DNA of 64,000 bases from Henckelia pumila (lineage: Eukaryota; Streptophyta; Magnoliopsida; Lamiales; Gesneriaceae). The DNA lies in NCBI RefSeq assembly GCF_033568475.1, contig NC_133120.1, positions 88,678,151 to 88,742,150 on the forward strand, given 5' to 3'. This document shows, one piece after another, positions 1 to 11,955 of this stretch. Each line of letters begins with the position of its first letter. Within the stretch, counting starts at the first letter, position 1. The translations under genes and the position numbers were made by a program. Under the pieces are notes generated by a model. The model saw only the letters and a program-made list of their open reading frames with translations. It was not told the origin of the DNA and did not search any database.

Positions 1-1059
1 ATATTACTAATTTGAGTACGAAGTGATTCAAAGATCAAGTCAGCTGTCTTTTTAATTTGCAAATTTCCACCATTGACACACACGCCCGTCAACCTTCACT
101 AGTAAATACTTCACCAGTGAAACCATTCAACTTCCTTTCAATCATTTCGTTTTTATTTTTATTTTTACTGCCTCTTTATTCTTCTGCAAAAGGCCGTTTT
201 TTTTTTTAAATGGCAGCTGAAAATTTTGACAGATTTTGCTTGCTTTAATCACCCACGGTTTGTTTACTTTGTTTTGTTGCATTTATTATTTTTCGTTTAG
301 GCAGAGGGAAACTTTCTGTGGGGATTTAGAGCTTTTTTGTTGCTTCCGTGACCTTTTTTCTCCCTTCAAATGCATTATATATGCATGTGTGTGTTTTGAA
401 TTTGGAAGTGTGATATTTTGAGACTTGAGTGTCTTGCTTGAGTGTTGCTTTAATTTTGGTTGAGTTAAATCATGGACCGATAACTTGTTATGATATCAGC
501 GTAAAATAGAAAATGTGAAATCTTGGGATATGAAGCCAAAGTTGAGTCTTATGATTGTTTGCTGGTGAACTACTAGATCAGGAAGAGTTGAATTTTTTTA
601 GCATAAGAATTCAATCGTAAGTTGAAAATATGCAACATAAGAAGGAAAAATAGGTAAGAGAAGAAAAAACACGAGAATCAATCCGCTTGCTTCACTAAAA
701 ATTGAAGTGTGATAAACAATGCGTGTGTTCTTATCTAAGCAGGCTGTTTAGTTAGTCAATGTGATGGCTCAAGGGTCGTGCCAAGACGGGACTCAACTTA
801 TGGCATATAAGAACTTTCTATGCATTTCAACAAAAAAATGTGGTGAAAAGTTGATGGCATATGTTTCCATCTCTAGTTGTTTCATACTTTGAGACTTATG
901 ATAAGATTAGCAAACTAAATCAATATCTGCATTGACTTCAACATCAGGACATGCTTGATAGTCATGTTTAAAAGGGTATACCTTAAAAAGTTTGTAGCCA
1001 ACGAAATGGATGAATGCATGTATGGAGATTCACATATGGTGTACAGGTACATTCAAGGA
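1..1059 (+). other. Upstream region and probable 5' UTR of the CNGC20-like gene
   Basis: No convincing coding exon is visible here. The stretch is AT-rich, and the reading frame of the first CNGC exon stays open back to about position 955. Several in-frame ATGs lie upstream of the chosen start. The known family has no matching N-terminal extension, so I read this as promoter plus 5' UTR, perhaps with a UTR intron. Confidence 0.5.
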
Positions 1060-4000
1060 ATGGATGCTTCTGAAAAAAATGACATACCAATGCTATCAGA
1101 TATGTATCTCAAATCGGACAGCCTCGATGACTCCACAATCAACCGCTTGTCAAGCAGGAGGGAGAGTTTTTCAATGTCCATCACAACGAACCCTTTGGGA
1201 TCCTGCAAAAATGATGCACAATCATCCTCTGTGCAGATGAGTGGTCCTATACATGCTGACAGTAAAAATGAGTTCATATTCCAGCCTCCTCATGGTGCAT
1301 TAAAACAAAAGACTTCTGATCCTGAATTTGACAACTATCCTTCAATGGATGTAATGAATTATGACAATTGGTCAGTGGAAAACTATGTTGGCAAAAATGA
1401 ACATCTGATGAAATCCGGGCAACTGGGTTTGTGCAGCGATCCATACTGCACAACTTGCCCGATGTATGACAATGAGATGGGGCGCCAGAAACATTTTAGG
1501 ACACCGGAACTAGTTGATGCTAAGGTGTGTTACTTTAGCCAGCTATGCATTCTGGGATTGTATCTCTCTGCCTACATGTGCTGCTATTTGATCAACTAGT
1601 TTGCTGTTATTTTATGTCCACATTTTTTGTTTCTAAACCAATTCCTTCCTGACAATGTTTCAATGCTTCTATATTCTGATATTTTGCTGCCCATTGCATG
1701 GTTCGTGCTTGTAACTTTAGCCGACACTCTCACATTACTTTAATTTTATCTGTCTTCTGGCAGTTTCACAATATGGTCTATGGAAATGCAAAAGGTTGGG
1801 CAAAAAGAAAGTGCTCTTTTCTGCGCCCTTATATTCCCGGAGTTATGAATCCTCATACAAAAATCGTCCAGCAGTGGAACAAGTTCTTTGTCATATCTTG
1901 CTTGTTTGCTGTATTCATAGATCCACTATTCTTCTTTTTGCTTTCTGTGCAGCAGGTATAAATCTACGAGGTGGTTATTGTTTGTTGAATTAGGTATCAC
2001 ACAAATCACATCTACAAAATCTTTTGTCAAAATTCAAAAAATGGATGCAAACAATACCCTTGGTTTTCAGAATAAAAAGTCTAATCTAGAGGAATATAAA
2101 AAGCTTTCCTAAGTCAGCATGATGTGGAATTCAAGGAGCTGTAGATATCATCTTCAAACAGTTAATATTGAAGTCAACTGCATGGACTTAATCTTGATTT
2201 CCCATGAATTCATTGTTGACTGAAGTCCTTATTGTGCATATTTATACCTGTTTTGATGCTTGTTAATCTTAATCAGGATCCTTTTTTATGCCATGAATCT
2301 TAATACAGACAACTTGATAAAATCGACGATACAAATATATTTTGTCTAATGTAATTTCAGTAATTTTTAGGATAACAAGTGCATTATACTGAATTGGCCC
2401 ATGACAACCACAATTGTGGCCCTGAGGAGTGTGACAGACTTCATTTATTTAATGCACATCCTACTTCAGGTAACTTTTCTCACTTGTAGTTTCTTAGAAG
2501 CCTTCTATTATCGATGTCATTTATATTCTTTAGATTCGTTAGTTTTCTCAAGTGTAAGCGACTTTTCTTTTGTTCTCCTATTCTGATATGGATGCACTGA
2601 TCATGTTGAGTAGGGAAATCTAACCACATAATGTTCATGTTGATGTACATACAGTGGACAGGAAATGATTGCTGATTCAGAAAAATGAGTTTATCGAGTT
2701 TGAAACACTCTCAAACAATTTTCTGTAATAGACATTGAAAAAGATATCAACTCGAAATGTGACAGCGATATACGCTAATTCATTTTGCAGTTCAGGCTGG
2801 CTTATGTTGCTCCGGAGTCTAGAGTTGTGGGAGCTGGAGATTTAGTTGATGACCCTAAAAAGATTGCATTGAATTATTTCTTTGGATATTTCATCATTGA
2901 TCTCTTTGTTGTTCTGCCTCTTCCACAGGTAAGTGGATGTTCTGTTGTTGCGGTTTTCTCCATTATAATATTGTGATCTCTTCACTTTTACTGTTTATCA
3001 TCTTCATGTCAAGTATTTGTCAAAACAAAGACGTGTCTGTGTGAATATCAAAATCAAGTATACATTACTTGAATGCTACTCCAATCTACCTTATGCTAAT
3101 TCATCTGTAGCATGAAAATCTAAGAAATAGTTGCAAATTTATTCTTGCTTGGAGTCTCTTTCTGTGGTTATTTCATTCACATCTCTATGAATACGATTAC
3201 TAATTACTATAATTCTCTATCTTGGATTCCTTGAATATATTCGGTGGTTTCATATTTCACTCCTGGTTTGACTCAAATTTTTTACTTTGTGTAGATCATT
3301 ATATTGGTGGTCTTACCAGATTCCATCGCAGCAACTGGCGCCAACGAAGCAAAAAATCTCTTACGGGCATCCATTCTTGTTCAGTACGTTCCTAGGCTTT
3401 ACAGATTCTTACCTCTGCTAGCTGGGCAGTCTTCAAGTGGCTTAATATTTGAGTCAGCCTGGGCAAATTTCATTATAAATCTTCTCACTTTCATGTTGGC
3501 TAGTCATGTGGTCGGCTCGTGCTGGTATCTTTTTGGCCTCCAGGTTGGTGTTTGTGCTTTAGAAACGATTTTCATTTGTTCCCTCGGAAATCTTGGGGTT
3601 CTTTATCTTAAACGATCTGCTACAAGTTTGAACCTATTACCATGAACGGCATAATAACCTCGTACTTGTGCTCTTTTTTTAATGTACGTGCTACATGTTG
3701 TGCTGCTTGTCTACATGGATGGTAAGGATGTGAAGTAGAAAGTTATATTCACACATGTTTATTATTGTTTGACATCTTGATGCATTCACGACGCCGCGGA
3801 TCCAGCTCGCCACTGAGTTAACAGGGGATTTGGGGCAATGCCCTGAATACTATACATTTTCTCCGTGCAGGCACCACCTGTGGTTTCGCCTTATTTGAAT
3901 AAAAAGAGTTTTCCACATAAGTGGTGTACTTCATCCATTTTTTTCCGTCAGTTTTTTATCACCTGTTGTTCTTAATAGGGTGAAGCTCCATCAGTGTCCC

Positions 4001-6554
4001 TTATCTTTCTTTTGCCATAATTGTTATAATTTGGAAATCGTAACTTTCGCTGTGCCATAGCAGGTTTTATATTCTCATAGTGTGCGTGTGTGCAGAGAGT
4101 AAATCAGTGCCTTCGAGACGCTTGTCATGATTCCAACATCACAAAGTGTATGGAATTCATTGACTGTGGGCATGGAAATGATTATGGGGAATTTGAGAAT
4201 GATCCGATATGGGGGCAGTGGACGAGCAATGACAATGCAACCGCTTGTTTTGGGCAAGGTGGTTTTGCATTTGGAATTTATCAAAATGCTGTTGAGCTAA
4301 CCACCAACCAAAATATAATGACAAGATATCTTTACTCATTGTTTTGGGGTTTCCAGGTATGTTTGTGATCACAAAAGTTTTCTTTTTAATTTTTTACTAT
4401 GATAAACTGGAGTTCTTTGTTATATGTACAGCAAAGAGTCAAAAGTTTGAACTTATTTTGAGAGGAGGCCCCTGAACTAAGATTCAGTTAAAAAAAATCA
4501 CCAAAGAAAATGTCGATGATGGTCGATTTTCAGGACATGCATGTGACTACTTATTGTTTATCCTAGTTTTGTTTAAAACGCCAGTTTTCTCACTTGTTCA
4601 CGTTTGTGGTGGTTTGTACAGCAAATTAGCACCTTGGCTGGAAATCAAGTTCCTAGCTACTTTGTCTGGGAAGTTCTTTTTACCATGGCCATAATAGGGG
4701 TGGGCCTCCTCCTTTTTGCTCTGCTGATTGGAAATATGCAGAATTTTCTCCAGTCTCTCGGCCGCAGGTATGACTTTCAATACACATGCTTTATTCTTTG
4801 CATTTGCATTCACGAGAGATTTACAGGATTTTACATTTATGATTCTTACTTTTAAAGTTTGTTCTTTGAATAGAACAGTTGGCTTCTCCCATGTAAATTT
4901 GTCAGCTTATCCCTCTTTGTATGAGTAATAAATTTCATTTCCAAACGTATCTCTAACTCGTGTTTGCTAATCTTGTATTCTCAAACCGCGAAGCCAGACT
5001 AACTAGAAACTTTTTCTCTCTCCTTAGGAGGCTAGAAATGTCTTTAAGACGCCGTGACGTTGAACAATGGATGAGCCATCGTCGTTTGCCAGAAGATCTA
5101 AGAAGGTGGTGTCCTGGTTTTGATGGTCTATTTATTTATTTTACATCATTACGATATTCGTTCTTTATGATTGTTTGTATACATGCCTTTATGAGTATAT
5201 TAAAGTGGTTTAAGATTATTGTCCGAGAGGCTTTGTTTCCTAGCGCGTTCAGGCAGGAGTCATCTGGTCTAGGTGACAGTCTATTTCCCTTTGCTTACTG
5301 TCATTGATTCTACCGGGTTCATGAGAGCAGCGATATTCTCTTGTTTTGCTGTGTACTTTGCCCTTGTGTCAAAAGTGATCAAATATGGCATTTGTGCTAG
5401 TCCTAGATTAAAAGGTTTCAATAACATCCTTACTATTAGCTGCAAGTTTGGTAACCCGACGACAATCGATTCTGCGATTGATTAAATTTAAGGGTGAATC
5501 CCATAAGTAGCCGAAGGAGTTGAGGTAGTATCCTTGGGACTGCGGAAGTAGCAGTTGCCCAATTATCATGTGTGTCTGCTTATGTTATACTGTAATGGAA
5601 ATATGGTATTTGCGCATTCTCCGTGCAGGCAAGTTCGAGAAGCTGAACGTTTTAGTTGGGCTGCTACTCGAGGTGTGAATGAAGAAATGCTGATGGAAGG
5701 TCTACCAGAGGACCTTCAAAGAGAAATAAGACGTCATCTGTTTAAATTTGTCAAGAAAGTAAGTTTCATAAAAACCATTTTATGTATATCTAGAATGAGG
5801 ATACATGTGAATGAATCCCGAGTTATCCGCGAAAAATTTCAACCGTATGGCAATTACAGGTGAGAATTTTTCAAGTGTTGGATGAACCTATCATAGATGC
5901 TATATGTGAGAGGCTAAGAACGAAAACATACATCAAAGGAAGTAAGATATTATCGCGAGGCGGCCTCGTTGATAAAATTTTTTTCATCATTCGAGGGAAG
6001 ATGGAGAGCGTCGGGGAAGATATGATAGGCATCCCCTTGTCAGAAGGCGACGTTTGCGGAGAAGAACTCCTCACATGGTGCCTCGAGCATTCTTCAGTAA
6101 ACAAAGGTAATTCCTACATTTTAAACTGTAATTTTTCGACATTTTAATAGGCACGGAACTGTTGTATCCCTCGTGTTTCATTCTTGATCAGATGGAAAAC
6201 GAATAAGGCTTCCAGGACACAGATTGCTGAGCAACAGGTTGGCAAGATGCTTAACAAACGTGGAAGCTTTCGTTTTACGAGCCGTCGATCTTGAAGAAGT
6301 GACGAGTCTTTTCGCCAGATTCTTGAGAAGTCCTCGTGTCCAAGGAGCCATAAGGTAACTTTTGGGATTGATCATCATCCATATGGCCTTTGGGGAGCAA
6401 TCGGATAGCTTAACTATGACTTTTCGACAGGTACGAATCGCCTTACTGGCGAGGACTTGCGGCGAAGCAGATTCAAGTAGCATGGAGATACAGGAAGAAG
6501 AGGCTGAGCCGTGCTGATTCTCACGGCTCACCAAATAATTATCATTGGATATAG
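1060..6554 (+). CDS. CNGC20: Cyclic nucleotide-gated ion channel, CNGC19/CNGC20 type
   Basis: Twelve coding exons with GT-AG introns in consistent phase: 1060-1524, 1764-1955, 2371-2469, 2791-2928, 3295-3543, 4096-4356, 4622-4767, 5028-5105, 5629-5758, 5860-6106, 6192-6354, 6431-6554. They give about 763 residues; remembered Arabidopsis CNGC20 is 764. The start (MDASEKNDIPML) aligns with the Arabidopsis start. A Cys motif CSDPYCTTCP (about 125-134) marks group IVa. Six membrane segments follow, then a pore with QISTLAGNQ (469-477), a C-linker with LRRRDVEQWMSHRRLP, a cyclic-nucleotide-binding domain with the plant hallmark GDVCGEELL, and an IQ motif (QIQVAWRYRKKR) near the C terminus. The family forms plasma-membrane Ca2+-permeable channels in immunity and cell-death control, regulated by calmodulin and receptor kinases. 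No disruption is seen, so the gene looks intact. CNGC19 is the only close alternative name. Confidence 0.96.
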
Positions 6555-7962
6555 AAACTGATCATGTACTAGTAAATTTTATGGGCAGACAGACGAGTTA
6601 GATTGCGACCCGGATCCTCTACTGTGCACGGCACGGGATCCATTTTGGATCAAATGGATATGCAATAAGAAAAGGTGTTCTTCTTTCTTCAAGAATATTA
6701 TATTGCATATGACTCCAGAAATGAGTAGTAGTAGTACCATTCTATCATATATATATATATGGCTTTTTGTTGCTGATGAGTACTATTTAATCATATATTT
6801 AAAATAAATTATATGTATATATATTCGTAAAAAATAAAATAAAATAGATTGGTTGAGGTTTTTTTGTAGGCTGACTTTTTAGAACCCATCATAAAAATGC
6901 CAGTTTATACATTGACACACAAATAGTTAGGTATGCTAAAATGCCAAACAAAATATAGGCACGTAGGAACTCTAGATTTTTTTATTTTTATTTTTAAAAA
7001 AACAAAAAATTAGCTGGAGAAACTTTTGTTACAAATAAGAACTCGAGGCACTTCGAGAATATTGAATTTAATTAGATGTTTGTATCGCTTTGTATCCTCG
7101 ATCTCGTATTGGCATGCCGAATGTGTTTGTAAAATTATTTTGATTAAAGATTGTTTTTTTATAAGATAAGATAAGATATAAAAATCCAATAATTATAAAT
7201 AATAAAATTTTTAGACACCCAAATATGAGAATACGGTATTTATTATCGACGATATATTGATTTGGATCAAGAAATCAATCGATATATCTAATAAAAACAT
7301 TAAAAACCATACGCACACTCCATTAATTAGTATCTAAGTCTTTATTACTAACAAATATTCCTCACCTCCTAAGTATATAAAATACTCTTCATACATGTTA
7401 TCTTTACACTATACTCTTCTACATTATTAAGATTGAGACATAGTTAAAATAAATAATTATGGTCTTATTTGATAACTAAAAAATATCAATTTTTTCAAAT
7501 TACAAAAAATCTGTTTTTTTTTTTTTTTCAATTTATCTATATCTAACATATCCTAATAAAAAGTTTCTTTATTTTTATCTATACTTTTGAATTTATAAAT
7601 TAAATAATCATATAACTATAACATATTTTTATTATGAAAAAGGTTTTTAAAATTTTAATATAATATATCGAATATTCCAAATTTTTTCTTTATTTGACAC
7701 CAAAATTTTTAATAAGTATGCACGTATGTGATGCGAAAAGGCACTTGTTCTTACTCTTATATATTGTTATATATATCGTTATTGTCGAAATCAAATAATG
7801 GGAATGCTTCAATTACTATTTAAAACTGTAATCCAAAAATTATTAGTCCTCGTGGAGACGTGGATAATTATAAGATGTGCATTGAAATTAGATGAAATTG
7901 CCACAAGCTATCTTGGTAGAGTAATAACTCGTCCTACAAAGATCTCGAGTTCAAGCTTTATA
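6555..7962. other. AT-rich intergenic spacer
   Basis: This begins with the 3' flank of the channel gene, including a pair of GGATCC palindromes near 6613 and 6649. It continues as AT-rich sequence with homopolymer runs. No ORF, RNA gene or recognisable repeat is seen. Confidence 0.6.
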
Positions 7963-7970
7963 GTTATAAC

Positions 7971-8431
7971 TAGGGGTGCAAACGAACCGAATCGAGCCAA
8001 ATAATGACAAAACTTTAAGACTCGAATTCGATTTAATAAGAGTATATTCGAGTTCGAGCGCGATTCGAAGCTCGATAATTTCAAATATTTTGGTTCGAAC
8101 TCGGCTCGAATAAAGTTCGAGTTCGGCTCGAAATATTCGAACATATTCGTGAACTATTGCTCGGATATTATGGTTCGAAAATCTCGAAATGTTCGAAAAG
8201 GTTCGAAATGTATATATATTTATTATATAATTATATTATATTAATTAAATATTAAGGCTCGTGAACTATTCGCGAACTATCGAACATAATAATTTTGGCT
8301 CGAGCTCGGCTCGAAAAAAAGTTCGAACATGTTCGAATTCGGCTCGAGTTCGATAAGTTCGAATACAAATCAAATATTTATCGAGCGGGCTCGTAAAGCT
8401 TACGAACCGACTCGATTCATTTGCACCCCTG
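7971..8431. mobile_element. Non-autonomous hAT-type MITE with 8-bp target duplication
   Basis: The 461-bp element starts TAGGGGTGCAAACGAACCGA and ends with its near-complement TGCACCCCTG. It is flanked by a perfect 8-bp duplication, GTTATAAC, at 7963-7970 and 8432-8439. The 8-bp duplication and the termini fit the hAT superfamily. The interior is packed with TTCGAA and GGCTCGA words in both orientations and has no coding capacity, so it must have moved with a transposase supplied in trans. Confidence 0.85.
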
Positions 8432-8439
8432 GTTATAAC

Positions 8440-9172
8440 TAATTAAACATGTTTTATTTTTCCAAAACATGCACTATCTCTTTTGATTATTATTAAAAAT
8501 TTAATTATCACAATAAATATTTTTTATAACTATTCAATTATATTAAGTGTGATATCAATTATTTAATATTATTTTATTTTTTATAATTATTTAATAAAAA
8601 AACGAATTCTACAAGCACGTATATGTAAAAACAAACTATACTATACAAGTACACAACGTGTACACAAAAAACGCACTATATAACCGCACAACACACGTAC
8701 AATAATATGGGTGTGGCTTCGGTAATATGGGTGTGGCTCCAACGCCGGTTGGCCATACCATTAATTACGAGCACACCAGCTCCAAACTGTACACTTTTTG
8801 TTAGTTCATATTTCGAATCTACCAATAATAAATATTTCGAGCACTCATTGTGTTTACAACTTCGATCGTGTATTATAAAGTTTTATAATTATGACAGCAT
8901 TTGATAGAAGTCATTGTTGTTTCTTGCAATTCCTGATTTATTTTTCAATATTATGCAAGCTCGGGAATTTATATCTATTTGTTTCTCTTTTTTTCATATC
9001 TGTTTCACAGTACTCATTTAGAATAAATTTTAAGTATATTTCTACTAAAAAACAATAAAAATCAACAAACAAAAATAATAAAATCCATTTATTTTTCAAA
9101 ATGAAAACGATGATTCTTTTTTTCTAATTAAAGCCAAATTAATTATTAAATATCATGTACGTTTATGTATTA
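8440..9172. other. AT-rich intergenic spacer
   Basis: The stretch is AT-rich, with runs of short ACAC-type words around 8640-8700. I see no gene or clear repeat. Confidence 0.5.
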
Positions 9173-9433
9173 CTCCATCCGTCCCAATTATATTGTCCAT
9201 GTTTACTTTTTTATTTGTCCCAAATATATAGTCATATACCATATTTAGTAATATTTTTTTACACTTCTTTACTAATATACCCCTATTAACTACACTTTAA
9301 AAATTGTGCAATCATTTTTTAATACATTAAATAGAGATAAAATAGGAGATTTATATAAAATTTGCTTTTCCAATACATTTTTTTTAATCTGTGTGAAAAT
9401 TCAAAGAAGACATTATATATGGAACGGAGAGAG
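9173..9433. mobile_element. Stowaway-type MITE (Tc1/mariner)
   Basis: The 261-bp element starts CTCCATCCGTCCCAATTATA and ends GGAACGGAGAGAG. These are the classic Stowaway terminal inverted repeats, and TA dinucleotides flank both sides. The interior is AT-rich and non-coding. The terminal repeats have diverged slightly, so this is not a very recent insertion. Confidence 0.88.
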
Positions 9434-9767
9434 TACATGTTTTTTCCCCTAAAAAAAAGTATTAATTACATGTTTTTTACCATATGCAAAAAAAAGGACA
9501 CATGATTATGATGATAGACAGAAATCATACATCCATCTAATTAATTAAGTACTGGAAATTGAAGTATTATTTAATTTAATTAAAAGGTAAATGATTTAAA
9601 AATCTTTACCAACCCTTCAAACTTTATCTTAATTCCCTAACCATAATTTTCTTTATTTCAACTCCATAGTGGTCTCCATTTTTGAATTAAATAATATTTA
9701 GCAACTAATCCTTTGTACGTGACATTGTTAACCTATCGAACCAGTCCCGGCCATGCAAGACTATCAG

Positions 9768-9968
9768 TTACGCAAGGTTTCCAGCCGATATACTCCGAAT
9801 TAGGGTCCAACATGCTTCCGTGAGATGAAATAAATTTAAATACCTTTTTGACCAAAATGTCGCCGGGTCATACCTGCCGAGTTTTACGAAGTGCTCCTCA
9901 CACTCCAACCACGCAGTCGCAACAGATGGTTTATGCACAAACTCCTTCAACGACACCCAACACAGCAT
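9768..9968 (-). pseudogene. Orphan exon-like ORF, 66 codons, unrecognised
   Basis: A short open frame with GC content and codon use richer than its surroundings. It contains phrases such as WLECEEHFVKLGRYDPATFW. I do not recognise the family. It lies just beyond the downstream end of the endogenous virus and just after the AT-rich spacer. It could be a captured or decayed host exon, or unrelated to any gene. No flanking exons were found. Confidence 0.25.
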
Positions 9969-10112
9969 TAATTCGTTTTCTACCTTAAGACGTATGGAAT
10001 ATAAAGTTAATTATAAAATATGAGCATGAAAGAACAATAGACTTTAAAGAAATTATTCAGACATGATATTATTACATAAATCAACTCCTTTGAAGAGGAG
10101 AAGACAACTTGT

Positions 10113-10124
10113 TTAGCTACTCAT
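10113..10124 (-). promoter_or_regulatory. Short leader ORF in the fossil pararetrovirus leader
   Basis: A three-codon ATG-to-stop frame lies downstream of the TATA box in the presumed viral leader, just upstream of one arm of a 24-nt inverted repeat (10051-10074). In caulimovirids a short ORF ending shortly before a leader stem is the usual arrangement for ribosome shunting. The functional reading is inference. Confidence 0.4.
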
Positions 10125-10189
10125 AGTAGCCTTGTTCTTGTAATACATAAAGAAAATTTAATACAATAGAGAGAAAAATATTACAACAA

Positions 10190-10255
10190 TTTATTTGTAA
10201 GAAAACTGAAGGGAATGATCGATATCTTCAGCTTCCTTGAACGCTTGTATTTATA
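10190..10255 (-). promoter_or_regulatory. Fossil pararetrovirus promoter core and polyadenylation signal
   Basis: On the minus strand TATAAATAC (10247-10255) is followed about 55 bases later by AATAAA (10190-10195). A TATA box closely followed by a poly(A) signal is the normal layout in caulimovirids, where the pregenomic RNA is terminally redundant. Confidence 0.6.
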
Positions 10256-10320
10256 GCTGAGGTTCCACTCGTTTCACCGAGAAACTTCAGGGAATCTTAC
10301 AGCTATCTTCTATTTCTTTA

Positions 10321-10415
10321 TACCATTATTGATGACATCTTTTACTAGTGGAGGAGGCAGCTGTCTTGTATTTTTTTTTATGCCATTATTGATGGCATCT
10401 TTTACTAGTGGAGGA
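10321..10415. repeat. Two-copy 35-bp direct repeat upstream of the viral TATA box
   Basis: Copies at 10321-10355 and 10381-10415 differ at only two positions and are separated by 25 bases. They lie 70-160 bases upstream of the TATA box in viral orientation, where pararetroviral enhancers sit. Confidence 0.8.
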
Positions 10416-10452
10416 ATCATATGTCTGCCACTTTCTTTTGGCTTTATTCTCC

Positions 10453-11833
10453 TCACATGTCTGCTTTATTGTTGTCGGGGCATCTTTTGCTTTTGAAGTA
10501 GGCCCCTGTGAAAACGCATCTTTGGTGGTCCTTGTCCACCTTTGCTTGTCTCGGAAAAATCTTTTCGATCCGTTCGGGATCTAAAGTTTTTTTCGAATTC
10601 TGGCTCCTTCTGGTTGGAACACTCTGGGCAGATGTTCTCTGACCATCTTCCGATATGAGCCATGTTACAAAATTTTCGGCGAGTCTCTTTACTTTCCGAC
10701 AGCTTGTTGTTCCATAAAAGGTTTCTCTTCTTTTCGAAGAGTTCTTCCGCAAAAGCCATAGTTTTTCCTGTCATTGTGTTTAACAGGAATGATCCGTTCA
10801 CAGAATTCTAATAAAATTTGAACGAAAACTTGACCTTGTCCATCTCGGTGAGACAAACCCAAATACCCCATGCCCTTCTGGTTGAGATTTCATTTTCTCC
10901 AAAAGTGGACACTAATGGTATTTCCTCAGGAATATGGTCCTTAATGAATCTTTGATTATTCATGTCAGGTCTCCTTAGCTTGATGAAATGAAAGGGTTCG
11001 TGTGATCCTTTCCCTGTTGGTTCTGGAGCAGCACTAAAGAAATATAATTCAAGCACTCTGGACAAATGGTCGTTATTTGCCCATGTTTTTTGGACTGCTT
11101 CCTGAATCCATTTGGGTAACTGTGATATCTTCGGAAAGCTTGGTGACGTTGTATAAACTGAGGCCAAGGCTCCAAATTCATACCAAAGCTTTACATCCTT
11201 AGGATTGACATTGTTTTTTAGCCATACCCTTGGATATATCCCTACAACATAAACTCTGCAAGTGTTAGGGTTAATTTCACTTCTTGTACTTAATTTCTCC
11301 CACCTCTGTTGATAAATCTGAAATGGAGAAATAATAGCTGGATTAGTATCGATTTTAGATTTGCCCTTGTCAGTGTTGGGCGTAAGATTGATCTCTTCTT
11401 CTTTTACCCCAGAGGCGGAGGGTTGACTTGATGAGGAATCCTCATCAATTGTTGCTTCATCTAGATCATCAAAAGCTGATGATAGATTAGCACTTGTTTC
11501 TTGAGTTTTAGCTTCCTCAACATCTTGTTTTCCAACCGGTGGTTGTATTTCTTGTTTTTGTAAAACCAATAGTTTTAGCATATCTTGTTTATGAGAAACC
11601 AATGGTTTCTCTATGGCCTTCACAATTGGCCCTTGAATAGCAGCCCATAGTTGTGTTTGAGCTTGCATACATCCTGTAATTCGATTAGATACTTTGATCC
11701 GATCAGCTTGTTGTAACCTGCCGGCCATTTCAGCATTAATGGCTAACTGGTTGAACTCGGTTTGAATCAACCCAAGGTGTTCCCTGAGATGCCTCTGCAT
11801 TTTCATGATGGAATCCACGTCACTGCCTTCCAT
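10453..11833 (-). pseudogene. Fossil caulimovirid last ORF block (transactivator/inclusion position)
   Basis: This block follows RT/RNase H and begins MEGSDVDSIMKMQRHLREHL. A helical, Gln-rich N-terminal part is followed by an acidic Ser-rich linker and a globular part containing IYPRVWLKNN and LWYEFGALASVY. The position matches the transactivator/inclusion-body protein of related genera. The identity rests on position and general look, not on a recognised motif. It belongs to the broken element. Confidence 0.5.
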
Positions 11834-11955
11834 CTCTTGTTAAGAAATCTGCAAGAATATTTTCATGAGATTTAATAATAACAATATCAAAAATATAATT
11901 TTGACATAATGCTTGCCATCTTAATAACCTAGCTTTCTCAGGTTTAGATTCAATC

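Noticed and set aside
10051-10074. Terminal inverted repeat of a DNA transposon spanning the viral copy
   Set aside because: The arms are internal to viral leader sequence, there is no adjacent target duplication, and everything between them is caulimovirid, so a leader stem explains them better.
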